From: Plecoglossus altivelis
Taxonomy: Eukaryota > Chordata > Actinopteri > Osmeriformes > Plecoglossidae
Direction: 5' to 3'
Assembly (NCBI GenBank): GCA_036571765.1
Contig: BROE01000016.1
Coordinates: forward strand, 11,911,838-11,975,837
Length of the DNA stretch: 64,000 nucleotides
The notes under the pieces were generated by a model. It was not told where the DNA came from. It saw only the letters and a program-made list of their open reading frames with translations, and ran no database searches. Below are positions 1-12,238 of this stretch, piece by piece; the stretch's first letter is position 1; every line of letters begins with the position of its first letter. The position numbers were made by a program, and so were the translations under genes.

Positions 1-3000
1 TCACCTCATGTTTCCAATGGAGAAGCTTGCGCTCGGTTAGATCAAAGTTAACTGTGAGATTGACATGCTTTATAGCCTCACATACACAGCTTCTGTGTAA
101 AAACCAAAGTGTACACCACCAGCTGTGGCTTCTTCGAAAGGCCAGAACAACCTGCTGGAAACGTCTCTCAGAAGTGACTGCATGACAGCACAGTGACAAC
201 AACTTCCAGCAGCCTGGGGCACTAGAGGAGTCCCCTGGAGAAAGAGGGATCAGAAAGTGCAGAAGGAAGAAGAGAATCACAAAGTATGGTCTTACCTTAA
301 AAGGCAGAATCGGTGGTCTGCAGGGCCATAACTGTTGGAATGCAGCCCGCTGACCTGAGCACTCCATTTTGAGATGGGAGAACGGGGCTTATTTCAAATC
401 CACATTGTGTGCATGCATGTTACAGTGGATCCCCTTTTTCACCGTCCCAATATTGGTTACGGACAGTAAGATGAAGTGATCACTGCGGGTAGTTGCCGAC
501 AACATGCTGTGAATTAGTCACAGTCTCAAAAAGTATGGTTATAAGAAAATATGAGGCTCCATTGAGGAGTTGGTGTGTCTCATTTCTGAAGCTTTCCCAT
601 CCATGCTTACAGAGCACACTAAGATGATAACCATATCAGCACTCCACTTTTGGATCAAGAAAGGTGACACTGAGGTCTTCTTTACAGTAGTCCAATAAGA
701 GTGACAGACGTATTCCTCTGCTCAGCGATCGCTGCTGAAAAGGGAATGAAGGGAATAGAGAGCAAGTGAAGTCACCCTGGCCGGATTTGAACGATATCTA
801 TAAGTGGCCGCTTCCGCTGACAGTCTACGAACCTTCCTATGGTTTGGCATTGGTGGAATTCCCCCAGATGGATTTTGAGGAACCATCTCAATGAGCAAAT
901 ATAGAAATACTTCCACTAATATGAGAATATAGGTCGTCTTTATTGGACAGACTTGGCCTACTTTAATTGGGCATCTGTTGCCCGGCAGATGAGCAAAGCT
1001 ATTCGAAATACTGCGTGACAAAATATAGCTAAGGATGATATTAGAATGCATCACATGGCCAGAGCTGTCGGTGCCAGTCTCTTGCTCTGCCTTTTGAGGA
1101 CCGTTCGGATATAGTCCTACTGTACTGTGCATACATCGCCTCCCTCTGACTTCTGTCACAGAGCCATTCTGTCTGGATATGGGATAAACATGAATTAATC
1201 ATGCAGTTTGCAGTGTGAGGGATGTCATAAATTCAGCAGATTAGCAGGCAAGAAAGACGCATTGGGCTCGACTGCCACTGTGTTGTGTCTCACCAAAGCC
1301 TTCCTGTGTTAATCGTGGTGAGCTGACAGGCCTACACAGTGGGGCTCTCTGTGTGTCTGACTGGAGCAAGAACTCGGTGGCATCGTGACATGCTTCTGGG
1401 TGAGATGAAAAACAGGTCATGCAACATTGGAAACGGAGTGCTCTTTGAAATTCAGTTCGGTTGAGTTGCGCCACACACTCGTAAAGTCGAGCTTGTGCTC
1501 AATCCGATGCAATGGTAAAACTCTCACATGTAAGTGTTACTGTACAGTACATGAGACTGGATGTGGTTATGGTTTGTTTCTCTGGAAATGTCTTCATCAC
1601 TGTTAATGGTTCATGTGTATTTAAGTGGTGCTGATGTTCGGGCTGTTTTGGGAAGGTCTGGACAGTGAGGTCGTCATCTGGAATGATGTCTGGTTCTCAT
1701 CTTGTAATCTCCTCTGCAATCGTGACACTGTTCCAGAGTGTGACCTTCGACCTCCAATCACCCTCAGTACTAGCATCCACGTGCCAAAGATACAAAACTC
1801 CCTCTCCATGGAAACCTGTAGCAAAACAGTCATCAACACTGAACGGCTGAAAGTTTTCATGGCCTGGAGACCACACTGCCCGTGAGCTAGCTCGCGTCTG
1901 CTCTGCGTCACTCCCCTTGCTTCGTCTTTTTATTGGCCCCCCAGGGCCAGCATACCACGCTCTCTCTTTTGTTTTTATCAGTCTGAGGTGAGCCAGGGTT
2001 TCAAGCGCTGATTCAGCAGCTTTTTAGGGAACACTTGATCCCAGTCTTCAAGCTCTGCATCCCCAAGCAGTCTGTACAGTGAGTTACCCTGAACCGACTG
2101 CACTTCCAGGCACTAGACTCTGCTGCACCTCCACTTCCCAACAGTAAACAACATCTCTGTCTCACGTCTATACCACAACCATGGTTTGTTCCTGATTGGA
2201 CAGTACAGGAGTCAAAACATTTATTGTCGTTTTCCCACCTGCATAAATAGAGAGCAGTCATGTCCGGGTTCATGTTGTGGCACATGGGTTACGGTGGAGA
2301 ACAAGAACACCTTTCTCCTCTTAACTGTCTGCTGTCTGTGTTGAGGGCCAGAGAGCAAGGAAATGTCCTGTTAAAGTTTCCCCACGTCTGCGCTATCCGG
2401 CATAGCATGGCTGTGAGAGGCTTTCTTAGTATTACCTCCATGTAAGAGACAGTGTGCACATTATTCTGAACTCTGGTGGAGCTGGGGTGGAAAATTTCCT
2501 CAGGTTTGAGTTATGCTTTCTTTGGCACCCATGGCTACCGGACAGAGCTTATTCATGTGAAAGCTGACAGCTACACCTTGCCTCCGGATACTCAACTGAA
2601 CTCCCATGATCTCCAAACAGGACTGCTCGAATGTGACTCGGGGCTGTTTTGCATGTTCTATGGCATGGATGTTTTGAATTGTGAAAGTAACCAGTTAGCA
2701 CATAATTTGTACAGTGAGATGTTTAGTATTGTGATATATGGGTTAACATGGTGTCCTATCTACTGCATAGGGGGTTGTATATACTGTTTAGCATTTTGTG
2801 ACTGAAATCCTGTAGCCATTGGTGAGTTCCCACAATGTTTGCTCATGCTTCCTGGCCATGCCTCTTGTAAGAATCTGTGGGATGAGTGAGGCAGTAAACA
2901 TATTCATCCACACTTGTTCTCTTTATTCTCAGTACCGCTGCATTTTCAAGCCACAGCAACAAGTTCACAGAATTTAGTATGTTAGAAGTTTCTGTTTTCA

Positions 3001-5019
3001 CACCACGAGTGAGCAAGCAGCCTAGGTAAATGACAGGGGAGCAGGTGGGGCCAACGCCCCTGCCGCCTCTCTCTTTCCCTTTAGTGGGTCACTAATCTGG
3101 CTAAGCCAATTACTGTATAATGCCCCCTGTTGTTGCAGCAGCTAAAAGACACTTTAGTTTGGCTCCCAAGCAGTCAAGTATGCAAACATGGGGAATAAAG
3201 CCTGAATGCAGCCTATTGTTATGATCACATTTTCAGAGGTTGAAATTCAAGCTGAAAACAATCAGGGAATTCTGGATGGCGAGAGAGAAACAATTGGAGA
3301 CATTGTTGTGGTGTGTCATATGTTTGTGGGTGTATCACAAGCCAAATGAGTTCTTGTTCTGCCTACTTGTGGTTTTCTGTTTCGTTTATGATATTCAGGG
3401 GTTTTCAGGACTATTAGACTGCGGTGATGAGGATCAGGGAGTTCATTCAGGTCAAACCTTGGCCACCTTGGCCCTGGCACTCTTCCAATAAAAGAACTCT
3501 GACTATGCTATTTTCAACCCTGCATCTATATATAGACACACAATCTCTGGCATTCCCAGTTCCTCCCTTGGGGTCTCTGGGAAGTCTAGACCACCAGATG
3601 GAAAGGCCAGTCTGGTGATGGGGACTTGCTGTAGCACCAGTCTATCAGTAGGTTGAGATAAAAATCCTGAAAGAGTGAATGGAGCTAATGACTGAAAACT
3701 CAAGTTTTGACTAGTTTTACCATTTAGTTGCAGAAGAGCCACATGTTCGAGAACACAATGCTTCACTCCCAGAGAGTAACCACAGAGACAAACATTTCTG
3801 CAAAAGTATTGGCACTTTTAAAACCAGATTCACATAAACGTAATCTAAAGCAGTTATTTAACACATGACACATGGTGTGTTTTTAGCTTTCAGCTGCAAT
3901 GTGTGTGAATTAGTTTAAACCATTTGTGGTATTTCCTCAAAGAGTTTTCATTTAAGCACATACCACACTTAAGGTACATTATTGTCTGTAACCGCTTACC
4001 AACTTCACATAGGTAGGCCCACGCCTGTTGTCTGAAGACAGTCTTCAACTCAATGACGTACCTTACCAGGTATAAACACAGTCATTATCTTCAAGCCAAG
4101 GTTTCTATTACTAGTTTTTAGAAGTTCCAGATATCCAGTGTGTGAATCCTATACGCCTTGACCAGGGATTTTCCAGAGATGGAAGCCTCTGCAAGTGCTT
4201 GTTGGTTCATGTCTCTGCTAACATCTGCTTCCTACTTGTTTATGGACATGGTGAGGTTTTGATGTGTCAAGGAGACTGTTACTATATAGATACAATGCCT
4301 CTATAGAAATGAAATTAGTCTGCAAACACAAGAACAAATGTTAGCACGGCATGTTGAGAGCACAGGAAGGTTATTCCTTTAGGGTGAAGAGCCCTGTATG
4401 TAGCCACGGGCAATCCCAATGGTTTTGCCTGTTCAGACTGTGTCATCAACACTGCTGGGTCAACATCTTTTTATCGTGGCAAGACAGAAGAGAGAGCCCA
4501 TCCATCTCCTTGTAGGTTATTAGTTAGTTTTAGTTTAGCCTTTTACAGCCTCCTCCACATACATCCAGGGTTGATAGATGAGTGACTCTGAGAAGAAGCC
4601 CCTCCTCCTCCACTCGAAACAGCTGATTTATGTCCGGTATCGGACGCTTGTTCTCTGTTGCTGGAATGCTGGGAATTTTAAAGACCCCCTCCCATGCTTG
4701 TCCTTTCCACATGCAAACAAACAGGCCAGGCGCCTGCATGAGCAAATGAAGGACTGCTATCCCACCAGCTCTTCCACTGTAGAGCAGAGTGGGAGAATGT
4801 AAAGAATGCCCGAGGCAAGAAAGAAAGCCAGTCTGTCCTCTATCTTTCAACCTATCTTGATCCCTTCTCCTCTCTGTGCTCGTCTACCTCATGGTCTTCC
4901 TGCTTCGCCTATCGTTAGACGCGTCGCTCTACGCCCTCTCTCGCTTAAAAGTAGCCTTCATTTCATGTTTTCTGAGGTGAAAGTATTCCGCTTTTTCCCC
5001 CCTTTGAAAAGGAATAACG
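1..5019. other. Non-coding flank downstream of cdc42ep3
   Basis: No open frame here looks like a conserved protein or has a splice-bounded exon structure. The frames present are short and of mixed composition. It lies beyond the 3' end of cdc42ep3 (minus strand). I see no RNA gene and no full-length mobile element. Exons of a neighbouring gene with weak similarity cannot be excluded by eye. Confidence 0.5.
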
Positions 5020-5040
5020 GGACAGCATAAGACAAAAGTA

Positions 5041-5046
5041 TTTATT
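5041..5046 (-). terminator. cdc42ep3: Candidate poly(A) signal of cdc42ep3
   Basis: TTTATT on the plus strand reads AATAAA on the minus strand. It lies about 515 bases past the cdc42ep3 stop codon and is the first perfect AATAAA I noticed downstream of the gene. This would give a 3' UTR of roughly 0.5 kb. Mammalian orthologues often have longer 3' UTRs, so a more distal site is possible. Confidence 0.45.
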
Positions 5047-5560
5047 CGTGCCACAAAACACAAATATATGCACAGGATTTTTATCGGTTTAAAATAGTAT
5101 GTGACAAAATAATAATGTGAAGAACAACACAGTGCTTTTGCTAAACACATTAAAGGTCACACAAAATGTATTAACATTACAGGGAAAACCGGTTGTGTAT
5201 CAAAGCAAAAACAACCATAGAACACACTCTAAAAGTACCATTTTCAGGTCAAGATAAAAACAGAATACTAGCCTTTAATCTTAATTTAATTGCGAAATCA
5301 AAGGCACAATGGGTGTGTTGTCGCACATGACTCAATAGCACATGCATTGCTCATGCCTGTCAACACAAAGAAAAAACAAGGTAAAGCATCAACACTCCAT
5401 AGAAGCAAGAACTGTTTCTTGTGTTTAAAGTATAAACATAAGGAACTCTGCCTATTTAGCTCATTTTCATCACAATGATATGCAGGCAACATGTCCATTC
5501 GTTGTCTCATGACAAGTTCATATACATCCCTTTCTTCTTTGCGTCTGTACATAGCACTGA

Positions 5561-6745
5561 TCACGGCCTGCTCTTGGCCTTGGGTTTGTCCATGATGTTG
5601 AGCACATCGTCTAGGATGGACGGCCCCAGATCCAGCTGGAGAGACAGCAGTGATCCTGTGATCTGGGAGAGGGACTCCTGCGACGCACTCTTCTCCTTGG
5701 AGAATTCAAAATCAAAGTCGCAGGTGCGGCCCTCCTCCACCCCACTGTCTCTGTCCACCCAGTCTCCATTGCAGTCAGACATATCCTTTTCATAGCACAG
5801 AGTAATGTCACTTTTGAAGCTTCCATAGCCATTGCAGTTGCCATTCCCGTTGAACCCTCCATTGCCATTGGAAATTTTATTGTTTTGCCCAGTACCATTA
5901 CAGTCTCCATTGCTATTGTACATCATTTTTGGGCTATCTTTGCCAATAACATTTCCATTGAGGATGTTTTTGATGTTGGTATTTTCACCAAAGTTCCCAT
6001 TCCCGTTGCAGACACCTTTGCCGCTGCTGCAATCATTGAAGCTGTTGTTGTCTTTGCACATTCCACTACTTTTGTCGTGTATGTAATGGGAGGACGGCTT
6101 TTTAATCTCGTTTTCCCCATTGTACATTTTATTGCTATTCTGAGTTTTTTTCATTGATGGCTTCTTGGGTTTCTCCAGTAGATCAAGCAAAACATCAGGT
6201 CTCGATTGGTTGCCGGTTGTTTTAGGAGCGTGGTCACTGCTGAAGACCTCCATGGAGCGCAGCAGGGCGTCCATCTGCAGGATCTCCAGTTCGTCGGGGT
6301 TGTCTGTGGCACTCGTGGGAGTTGTAGGCCCTGTCATGCCCTCCAGGGGCTCGGCAGGAAGGGAGAACATGGTACTGGACAGGAGGGGCAGGGTGAGAGC
6401 CTGGCAGCCCCCAATGGACGGGAGGGAGATGGCGTTCTTCAGGACGGGCGAGGGGGTCTCTGCGAACGAGGCGTCTGACGCACTGTTGGCTCGCAGGAAC
6501 TCACAATGGGGACTGTACTGAGGACGTGTCATCTCGCCTTTGCCAGGAAGGAGTTCAAACTTACCCTGAAGGAAGGACATGTCCCCAAAGGTGTCTCTCT
6601 CCCCTCCCCGGCCAATGTGGATGGTGTGGCGGAAGTCCCCCAGCGGAGGACTGATCATGTCTGGGGAGAGGATGTCCCTCAGGCGACATTTCCTGCCCTT
6701 CTTGCTGTTGATGGGTTTCAGGTAGATGGGTGCTTTGGCTGGCAT
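5561..6745 (-). CDS. cdc42ep3: Cdc42 effector protein 3 (Borg2)
   Basis: This is a single-exon coding region of 394 codons. The product is a Borg-family effector that binds GTP-loaded Cdc42 and links it to actin and septin organisation. Start: the ATG at 6745 gives the conserved N-terminus MPAKAPIYLK. The frame stays open upstream to a GTG at 6829, but there is no ATG, so 6745 is chosen. Domains: basic segment 14-23; CRIB motif at residues 31-45 (ISPPLGDFRHTIHIG, with the expected I-S-x-P, two His and final Gly); conserved FGDMSFLQG block near 53; ETPSPVLKNAISLP block near 115; conserved C-terminal Borg block (GSLLSLQLDLGPS) near residue 365. Odd: it is about 140 residues longer than the 254-residue human protein, largely through a low-complexity Asn/Gly-rich segment at about 246-308. 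CDC42EP2 and CDC42EP5 are less likely, given the N-terminus and the synteny with rmdn2 and cyp1b1. Confidence 0.96.
   Translation of the reverse strand: MPAKAPIYLKPINSKKGRKCRLRDILSPDMISPPLGDFRHTIHIGRGGERDTFGDMSFLQGKFELLPGKGEMTRPQYSPHCEFLRANSASDASFAETPSPVLKNAISLPSIGGCQALTLPLLSSTMFSLPAEPLEGMTGPTTPTSATDNPDELEILQMDALLRSMEVFSSDHAPKTTGNQSRPDVLLDLLEKPKKPSMKKTQNSNKMYNGENEIKKPSSHYIHDKSSGMCKDNNSFNDCSSGKGVCNGNGNFGENTNIKNILNGNVIGKDSPKMMYNSNGDCNGTGQNNKISNGNGGFNGNGNCNGYGSFKSDITLCYEKDMSDCNGDWVDRDSGVEEGRTCDFDFEFSKEKSASQESLSQITGSLLSLQLDLGPSILDDVLNIMDKPKAKSRP
5822..6010 (-). repeat. cdc42ep3: Asn-Gly-rich coding repeat in cdc42ep3
   Basis: This is an imperfect hexanucleotide-type repeat inside the coding frame. 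On the plus strand it reads as recurring CCATTG/CCGTTG-like units. It encodes residues about 246-308, rich in NG and NGN motifs. It lies between the ETPSPVLKN block and the conserved C-terminal Borg block, where the family is variable. Confidence 0.85.
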
Positions 6746-6938
6746 TGTTCTTGCTATCAAACTAAACTCAGTGACGTTTGTGGAAATAGCAGAGGGTATT
6801 CCAAAAAGAGGAGTTGGGAAGTTTGCCACTCAAAAGATCGCCAGTGATGCTGGAGTCACATTCTCAATGATAGAAAAGCTTTGTGTTTTCCAATTATTGC
6901 CTTGGTGGGATTGTAAGGGTCAACTTGGGGTTCCTTTT

Positions 6939-6940
6939 CT
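6939..6940 (-). other. cdc42ep3: Splice acceptor of the cdc42ep3 coding exon
   Basis: On the minus strand a pyrimidine tract (ACTTTCTTTTCTCAG) ends at 6939, so the exon would start at 6938, 193 bases before the ATG. This fits a gene whose whole coding region lies in the last exon behind a 5' UTR intron. Confidence 0.6.
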
Positions 6941-8780
6941 GAGAAAAGAAAGTAGAGAAAGCCAGAGGTTAGATTCTTTTTTTCATTCAAACACACTACA
7001 AATGAGGTACACTATTTGCCTCGTACATGTTTAGTGTCTAGAGCGCACTGTGCTTCTGTGGCATGTTGCATGCAAAGATGCTCACACAAATGTAGCAGTT
7101 TACATTCCACACAATATTTATCTGACGAACTAGACGTCAGCATTGACAGATTTTCCGACATCCTCTTTTTCCTTCTCTCTGTATAGCCTCTGGAGAGCCA
7201 TACTTTCATTCCCTGTTCTGCTGGATAAAGATATTAAGTTACCGACACAATGCAGCAAAAATAAACCTTCCAACCACCCGGAGAGTCCTCATCCCTCCTC
7301 ATCCTCATCATCCCCCTCATCTTAATCATCTCCCCGCATCTGGAGAGAGTAAAGCGAGCCAGCCGATGGGGACAGGCAGGTCTTGCTGCTGGAGCTTGGC
7401 TTGCAGGGCCAGCTCCTGCTCTGGCTTCAGCTCCACTGATGAGACTCTCTCTCTCCACCCCCAGTCTCCCCTCCACTCCACACGTGCTAATGTAGAACAG
7501 CTGGACGGCAGATTGGGTGAAGAGAGGCAAGAGAGCTTTAGTGGGATCAGAGCGGGGCAAGCGATAGAAGAGAGGGCTACTGCACTGACACGCACAGAAC
7601 AGAGAGAGAGAATGGGGAAATATTACAGAGTAGGGTTTGGGGTGCCCCATGGAGGACTGACACACAGATTACTGGGGGTGGATTATGAATATACAAGGAT
7701 AAAGAGGCTGCCTGGATATGGAAATGTATCCAGAGCCCACCAGAAATGCTTGAGTTCCATCAATGTATTTCCTAAATATTCTTTGACCAATATTCTTATG
7801 TGTGACAGTTGTTTTTGCCAAGCTAGTAGAAAGATCAATACGGATGAATTTGGAGAGGGAGACAAGCCAGAAGGGGTGCTGGACGGAATTTATCTGCCTT
7901 AGAGAAAGTGAGGAAGGCTCAACGGAGGAGGGGAGATGAGGATGAGTGTTTGGGGCAGGGAGAAAATGAAGCAATGGAAGGGAGAGTGCTTGCCCATTTA
8001 TAGACTTATTTACATGTAGGAGGTCTGTCGGTAGTGACCCCCTCTCACAGAGTGCACCGCTGCACAAAAGTGCCTGGGCGGCCAAGTCCAACCAGAAGAA
8101 CTCGGACTGAGAAAACATCCACATTCCTGCTGCAGCAGAGCCCAGCCAACACACTCCTTATCAGAGCCCTGCGAAGTGTGGCACATTTATCCTCCGAAAC
8201 ACTTTCAGCAGGGCGTGCCATAGACACTTGGGTGCATATTAGTCTGGATTACAGACCGGATGTCATGGTGACTCTGAAAACAAAGACAGCATAATCTTCT
8301 CCACAAGTCATACGGTCTGAGAACTGTTTGGGTTCTTCAAGGGAAGAAGTGATTTTTCACAGCCTGTACTGTGTGTGCGGCACCAGAGGCATGTTCAGGA
8401 CATTCCTATGGAAAATGTCTTCATAAAGGGATGGAAGCATAAATCGTTGAGAAGAGGTTTTAAAACTCAAATTGCCTCCCCTGGTTATCAATAAGTTGAG
8501 AAAATGGTGGTTGTATACTGTAATACTAATGAACTCGTCAATACCAAGTACTTATCAGCTAAATATAACCATGACTCGCATGAGGGAAGAATGGAGAATG
8601 TGTGATTGTGTTGAACAGCAGCACGGCCCTCCAAGGGGCTGTGTGTTTGAGTGTTGGAGTGAGTGTTAGTGTTTGGATCAGGTGCTTTACTGCGCTCGTG
8701 AGAGATAGCAGTTTGAGCGTGTGCCATGCGTGCGAGAGAGGGAATGTGTTTGTTTGGGACTGGTGTTTCTAAGCACATGC

Positions 8781-8820
8781 AGAAGAGAGAGAAAAAGAGA
8801 GAGAGAATCAGAGAGAGAGG
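8781..8820. repeat. GA-rich microsatellite
   Basis: Interrupted AGAG tract on the plus strand. Confidence 0.85.
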
Positions 8821-10070
8821 ATGAGGGCGGTTGCTGCAGTTCTGGCCAAGGTAACAAAGCAGAAGGGATCCACTACCTTAGTTCTACAGGATTGGACCAC
8901 TTTCACTCTTTGTCTCACTGTATCTTCCTCTTTCCCTGCTTCCTTTCGACCTTGGCTGTAGAAGCATACTGCAGCTGTGAATTAGGCCCCAAGAGGAAGT
9001 AAGACAACCAGACCACAGCCAAACTTCCCAAGCCAGTCTCCCATGAGTGTCCAACGAGCCTTTGATGTGGAGACTCCAATCGCGTTATTCAATCTGCCTA
9101 CAACCCATACTACAGAAGGTCACTGGAACAGACAGCAACAGTCATATTTATCGATTTTCTGCCATCTCTGCCATTTCTCAACATGAAACAGACAACCTAC
9201 CGTGTCCAGGAGAAACCAATAACAACCTGCTATTCTCACGGGGCCTGCCATAATCCACAGCTCATGTGTTACCATAGATGATAACAATGTTTTGAAATCA
9301 ATACTATAGATGAAACCTTTTGGAATTCCTCATCTAAGCTCGGCTCCCCCGCTTCCTCAAACATCTCCCACTGCGACATCTGCCGGGCATCCCACCCAAG
9401 GTCAACATTTGGGACTCGTGAGACGTCAGCTGGTGTAAGGAAAGGATGACCTTCGTGTCAACCATCCTTGTGTTCTCGTTTGGCTTCATGTGGCAAACAT
9501 GATAGGAATGTCAGAGGCCACTAGTAAAAAAAAAACAGGAAGCTGAATTCTGCTCATCTAACTGTTCCCTACCCTGCCATTTTCTTTGTGAGGCAGCTGA
9601 TGGTGACGCCATGGTTCTGTCAGTTCATTGGCCAGTCGCACCAGCTAAATTAGCCTCTGAACGAACTCAGCTAATCTGAGTATGCTGATTTCCAGCTGTA
9701 CAATACTAAAGGAAATTGAATTACAGAAGCATCTGGGGGGAATGCCTTTTGGCCGACTGACTCTGTGACTGCTACTTCATTTTGGCGAAGGTGTTAGAAG
9801 TTGAGCAGGTGCTTACTGGTCTGTCTTGGACACCAAGGGCTAGATTTACACTTGTGATTTGGAATGCAGCCCAAAAAGAGCAGGGGGAGCATGGAATTGG
9901 CACGTGCCCAGTGCTCCGGCCAGGCCCAGCCCATGACGCCTCTGCAGAATGCGGAAGTGGATTTCATTTACACCTCCAGGGAAGGAGAGAAGCCGTGGCG
10001 CCGACCTCACAAGTGCTTGCTGAGCGACGATCCAATCAGTCAGAGTGCTGGATAAAGTCACTGGGTCAGC

Positions 10071-10089
10071 TGTGTGTGTGTGTGTGTGC
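10071..10089. repeat. (TG)n microsatellite
   Basis: Uninterrupted TG dinucleotides, about nine copies. Confidence 0.85.
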
Positions 10090-11477
10090 TGTTAGGAGAT
10101 GACTTCAGACTGTTAGAGTATGGATGGTGCTGAGACATGCGTGTCACAATTGAGGAGGTTATGGGGAGGAGGGGGTCTGGTGATTAAAGACTCATTTGCT
10201 CATCTCTTCTTAATCGTCTGTTTTGGAGAGACCTCGCCTAATCAAGAGTCACGTGCGGCCTATCTAGGTCAGCTTATTCTTAGAACAAGTGTAATGGTGT
10301 CATAGTCTAAATAAGTGCAATGATGAAAGTTCTGTCTCACTATATACAGAAAGACACAGTGGGCATGGATGGCTAAAGGACAATGACACTGGTTCAAGCA
10401 AAGCAACTGCTACAATTTGGACCGAAATAAACTGTCACCATCCACCTACCTTTCCAGCCTTTAAAGTAATTTTGGCCTCACAGCATTCCATCGTATCGAC
10501 TTGTACCTAAACTGAGTGACAGTTCCATCCATATATCCACAATAACATGATGGATCATAAATCAAGAATACAGGAAGGCATGACAATAAACCGTAGTCCG
10601 AACTGAAGCATTTCATACATAATGTATTTTCAACCTGTGACCCATAACCCCCCTCTGCCATGTCCATGAATAGACCAACGACCCTCTCTTTTGGGCTTGT
10701 TATAAAAAGATGGAGCGCATACCACAGAGAGTAATGGTAGCCTTACAGAATAGTCCAAGCTGTTTTGTTGCATAAAGAAACCTCAATTATAGGCAAAGTT
10801 CTACTTCCTGGGGCCTAGTGGTGAAGGGCAGGGCGGGGTGTGTGTTCTCCTTGACTTTCCCTCCGCTGTGCCACCCCACCCCTCGCACCAAACGCCACCC
10901 ACCAGCCTGAGTACTGTTCTCCAACCGTCTCTCGGTTGTCCTTTGCAGTAGTAGGGGAGGGCAGGATGGAAGGCAACCAGATAAAAGCACGTGAGATGTG
11001 AAGGAAACGTCTACGCCGCCGCACATGGGTGATGGGAAAAGCACCGTCGCTGCTGACTGCAGGTCAACGCAGAGTAGGCTTGGGAGACCTCGCAGCCAGC
11101 GGGAAGCCAGACTAAAAATGCCCCTCCACAAACGTGGTGGAGGTATCATGTTGCCCCGAGACGCCGACTGCTTGCCATGTTATGCGAAAACATTTGCTGA
11201 GCCAACATGTTGAGTACATTTAGCGATGGGTGTATTTTGCTCCACACCTATTTCTCACCCGAGTTGTTAACGCGCACATATTGCCGCTATTTATCCATGT
11301 AGCAGTACAGCTAACCCAGCAAGCATTGCATCTGGCCAACTAACTCATAAAAAGAAAAGCAGCAATGAAGGTAAACCAGTCCATCCACTTCAATTCTAGC
11401 TACAAATACTGAGGTAATGCTGGTAATCACAGCAGGTAGCATGGCAGTTCTGCAATGCCATTTCTATTCTCTCTCAC

Positions 11478-11620
11478 CTTGTAGTGCTGCAGAGATGATC
11501 TCCAGGCTCCAGGCAGCAGAAGTTGTGGAAGAGACCTGTGAGCTTCGCAGCTCCACGGTGTGCGGAGATGGTGACTGCGAGGTGCAGTGTTTTCCTCCTT
11601 TGCCTGTCTGATACTGATTT
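11478..11620 (-). other. cdc42ep3: Candidate 5' non-coding exon of cdc42ep3
   Basis: On the minus strand a comparatively GC-rich stretch ends in CTACAAG, followed at once by a near-consensus donor (GTGAGAGAG; its GT at 11477-11476). It lies 4.5 kb upstream of the cdc42ep3 coding exon, on the right strand to splice to the acceptor at 6939. The 5' boundary is not visible and 11620 is nominal. This is an inference from one donor and base composition. Confidence 0.25.
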
Positions 11621-11767
11621 GCCTTCTGGACACGTTTCTGTGTGTAAGTGTGTGTGCACGCGTCTGTCTGGTAGCTCTGTTCTGGAGACTTAAGCAGGAC
11701 AGCTGTTTAGGAATTCCACTCAGACGAGTTCTAGTCCTCTCCAGAGTAGTCTCCTCCTACCCTTAAA

Positions 11768-11870
11768 CTCTCTCTCTCTCTCTTTCTCTGCAGCCCCTCT
11801 CTCTCTCCACTCTCTCTCTCTTTACAGTCTCTGTCTCTTCCTCTCTCTTCCTCTTTTCCGCTCTCTCACT
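11768..11870. repeat. CT-rich low-complexity tract
   Basis: Interrupted (CT)n on the plus strand. The minus-strand frame over it is a Glu/Arg-rich artefact. Confidence 0.85.
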
Positions 11871-12183
11871 CTTATTCTGCAGCACCTGTGTCTGTCTGTC
11901 TTCTCGATAACCGCAGATCTGTTGGTTGATCACCGCTGTGGGTCCTGCCTGGTCCCAGGTCCTCTCCCTGGTGGGCCACTTGTCTTTCCCCTGGGTAGGC
12001 AGCTGTCGGCTGGGATGGAAGCAGGTCAGGAGGACGCTGTCTGGTTCTGCTGCTTGTCTCAACAGCTATTCAAAGAGTCCTATGCAGTGGTGAGGTAAAG
12101 ATGGTATGCTGCTGCTGTGTCAGAATTCCCGCCTCTCTAAAACAAGGCTGTCTGTGTTCTGACCCCCCTTCCCACTTTCCTCT

Positions 12184-12184
12184 G

Positions 12185-12215
<31 letters not shown>

Positions 12216-12238
12216 CTTTCTTACTCTCTCTCTCGCTC
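12184..12238. repeat. (CT)n/(CTTT)n microsatellite
   Basis: CT dinucleotides pass into CTTT tetranucleotides and back to CT. Confidence 0.85.

Noticed and set aside
3796..3825. Tc1-like transposon end (GCAAAAGTATTGGCACTTTT)
   Set aside because: It loosely resembles mariner/Tc1 terminal words, but I saw no partner terminal repeat and no transposase frame.
6746..6829. N-terminal extension of Cdc42ep3 by 28 codons
   Set aside because: The first codon at 6829 is GTG, not ATG, and the conserved family N-terminus starts at the ATG at 6745. The upstream stretch is open 5' UTR.
7366..8154. Long overlapping frames on both strands (plus 178 codons, minus 161 codons)
   Set aside because: No recognisable domain, no conserved pattern and no matching splice structure. 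They overlap antiparallel in low-complexity sequence, which is typical of chance frames.
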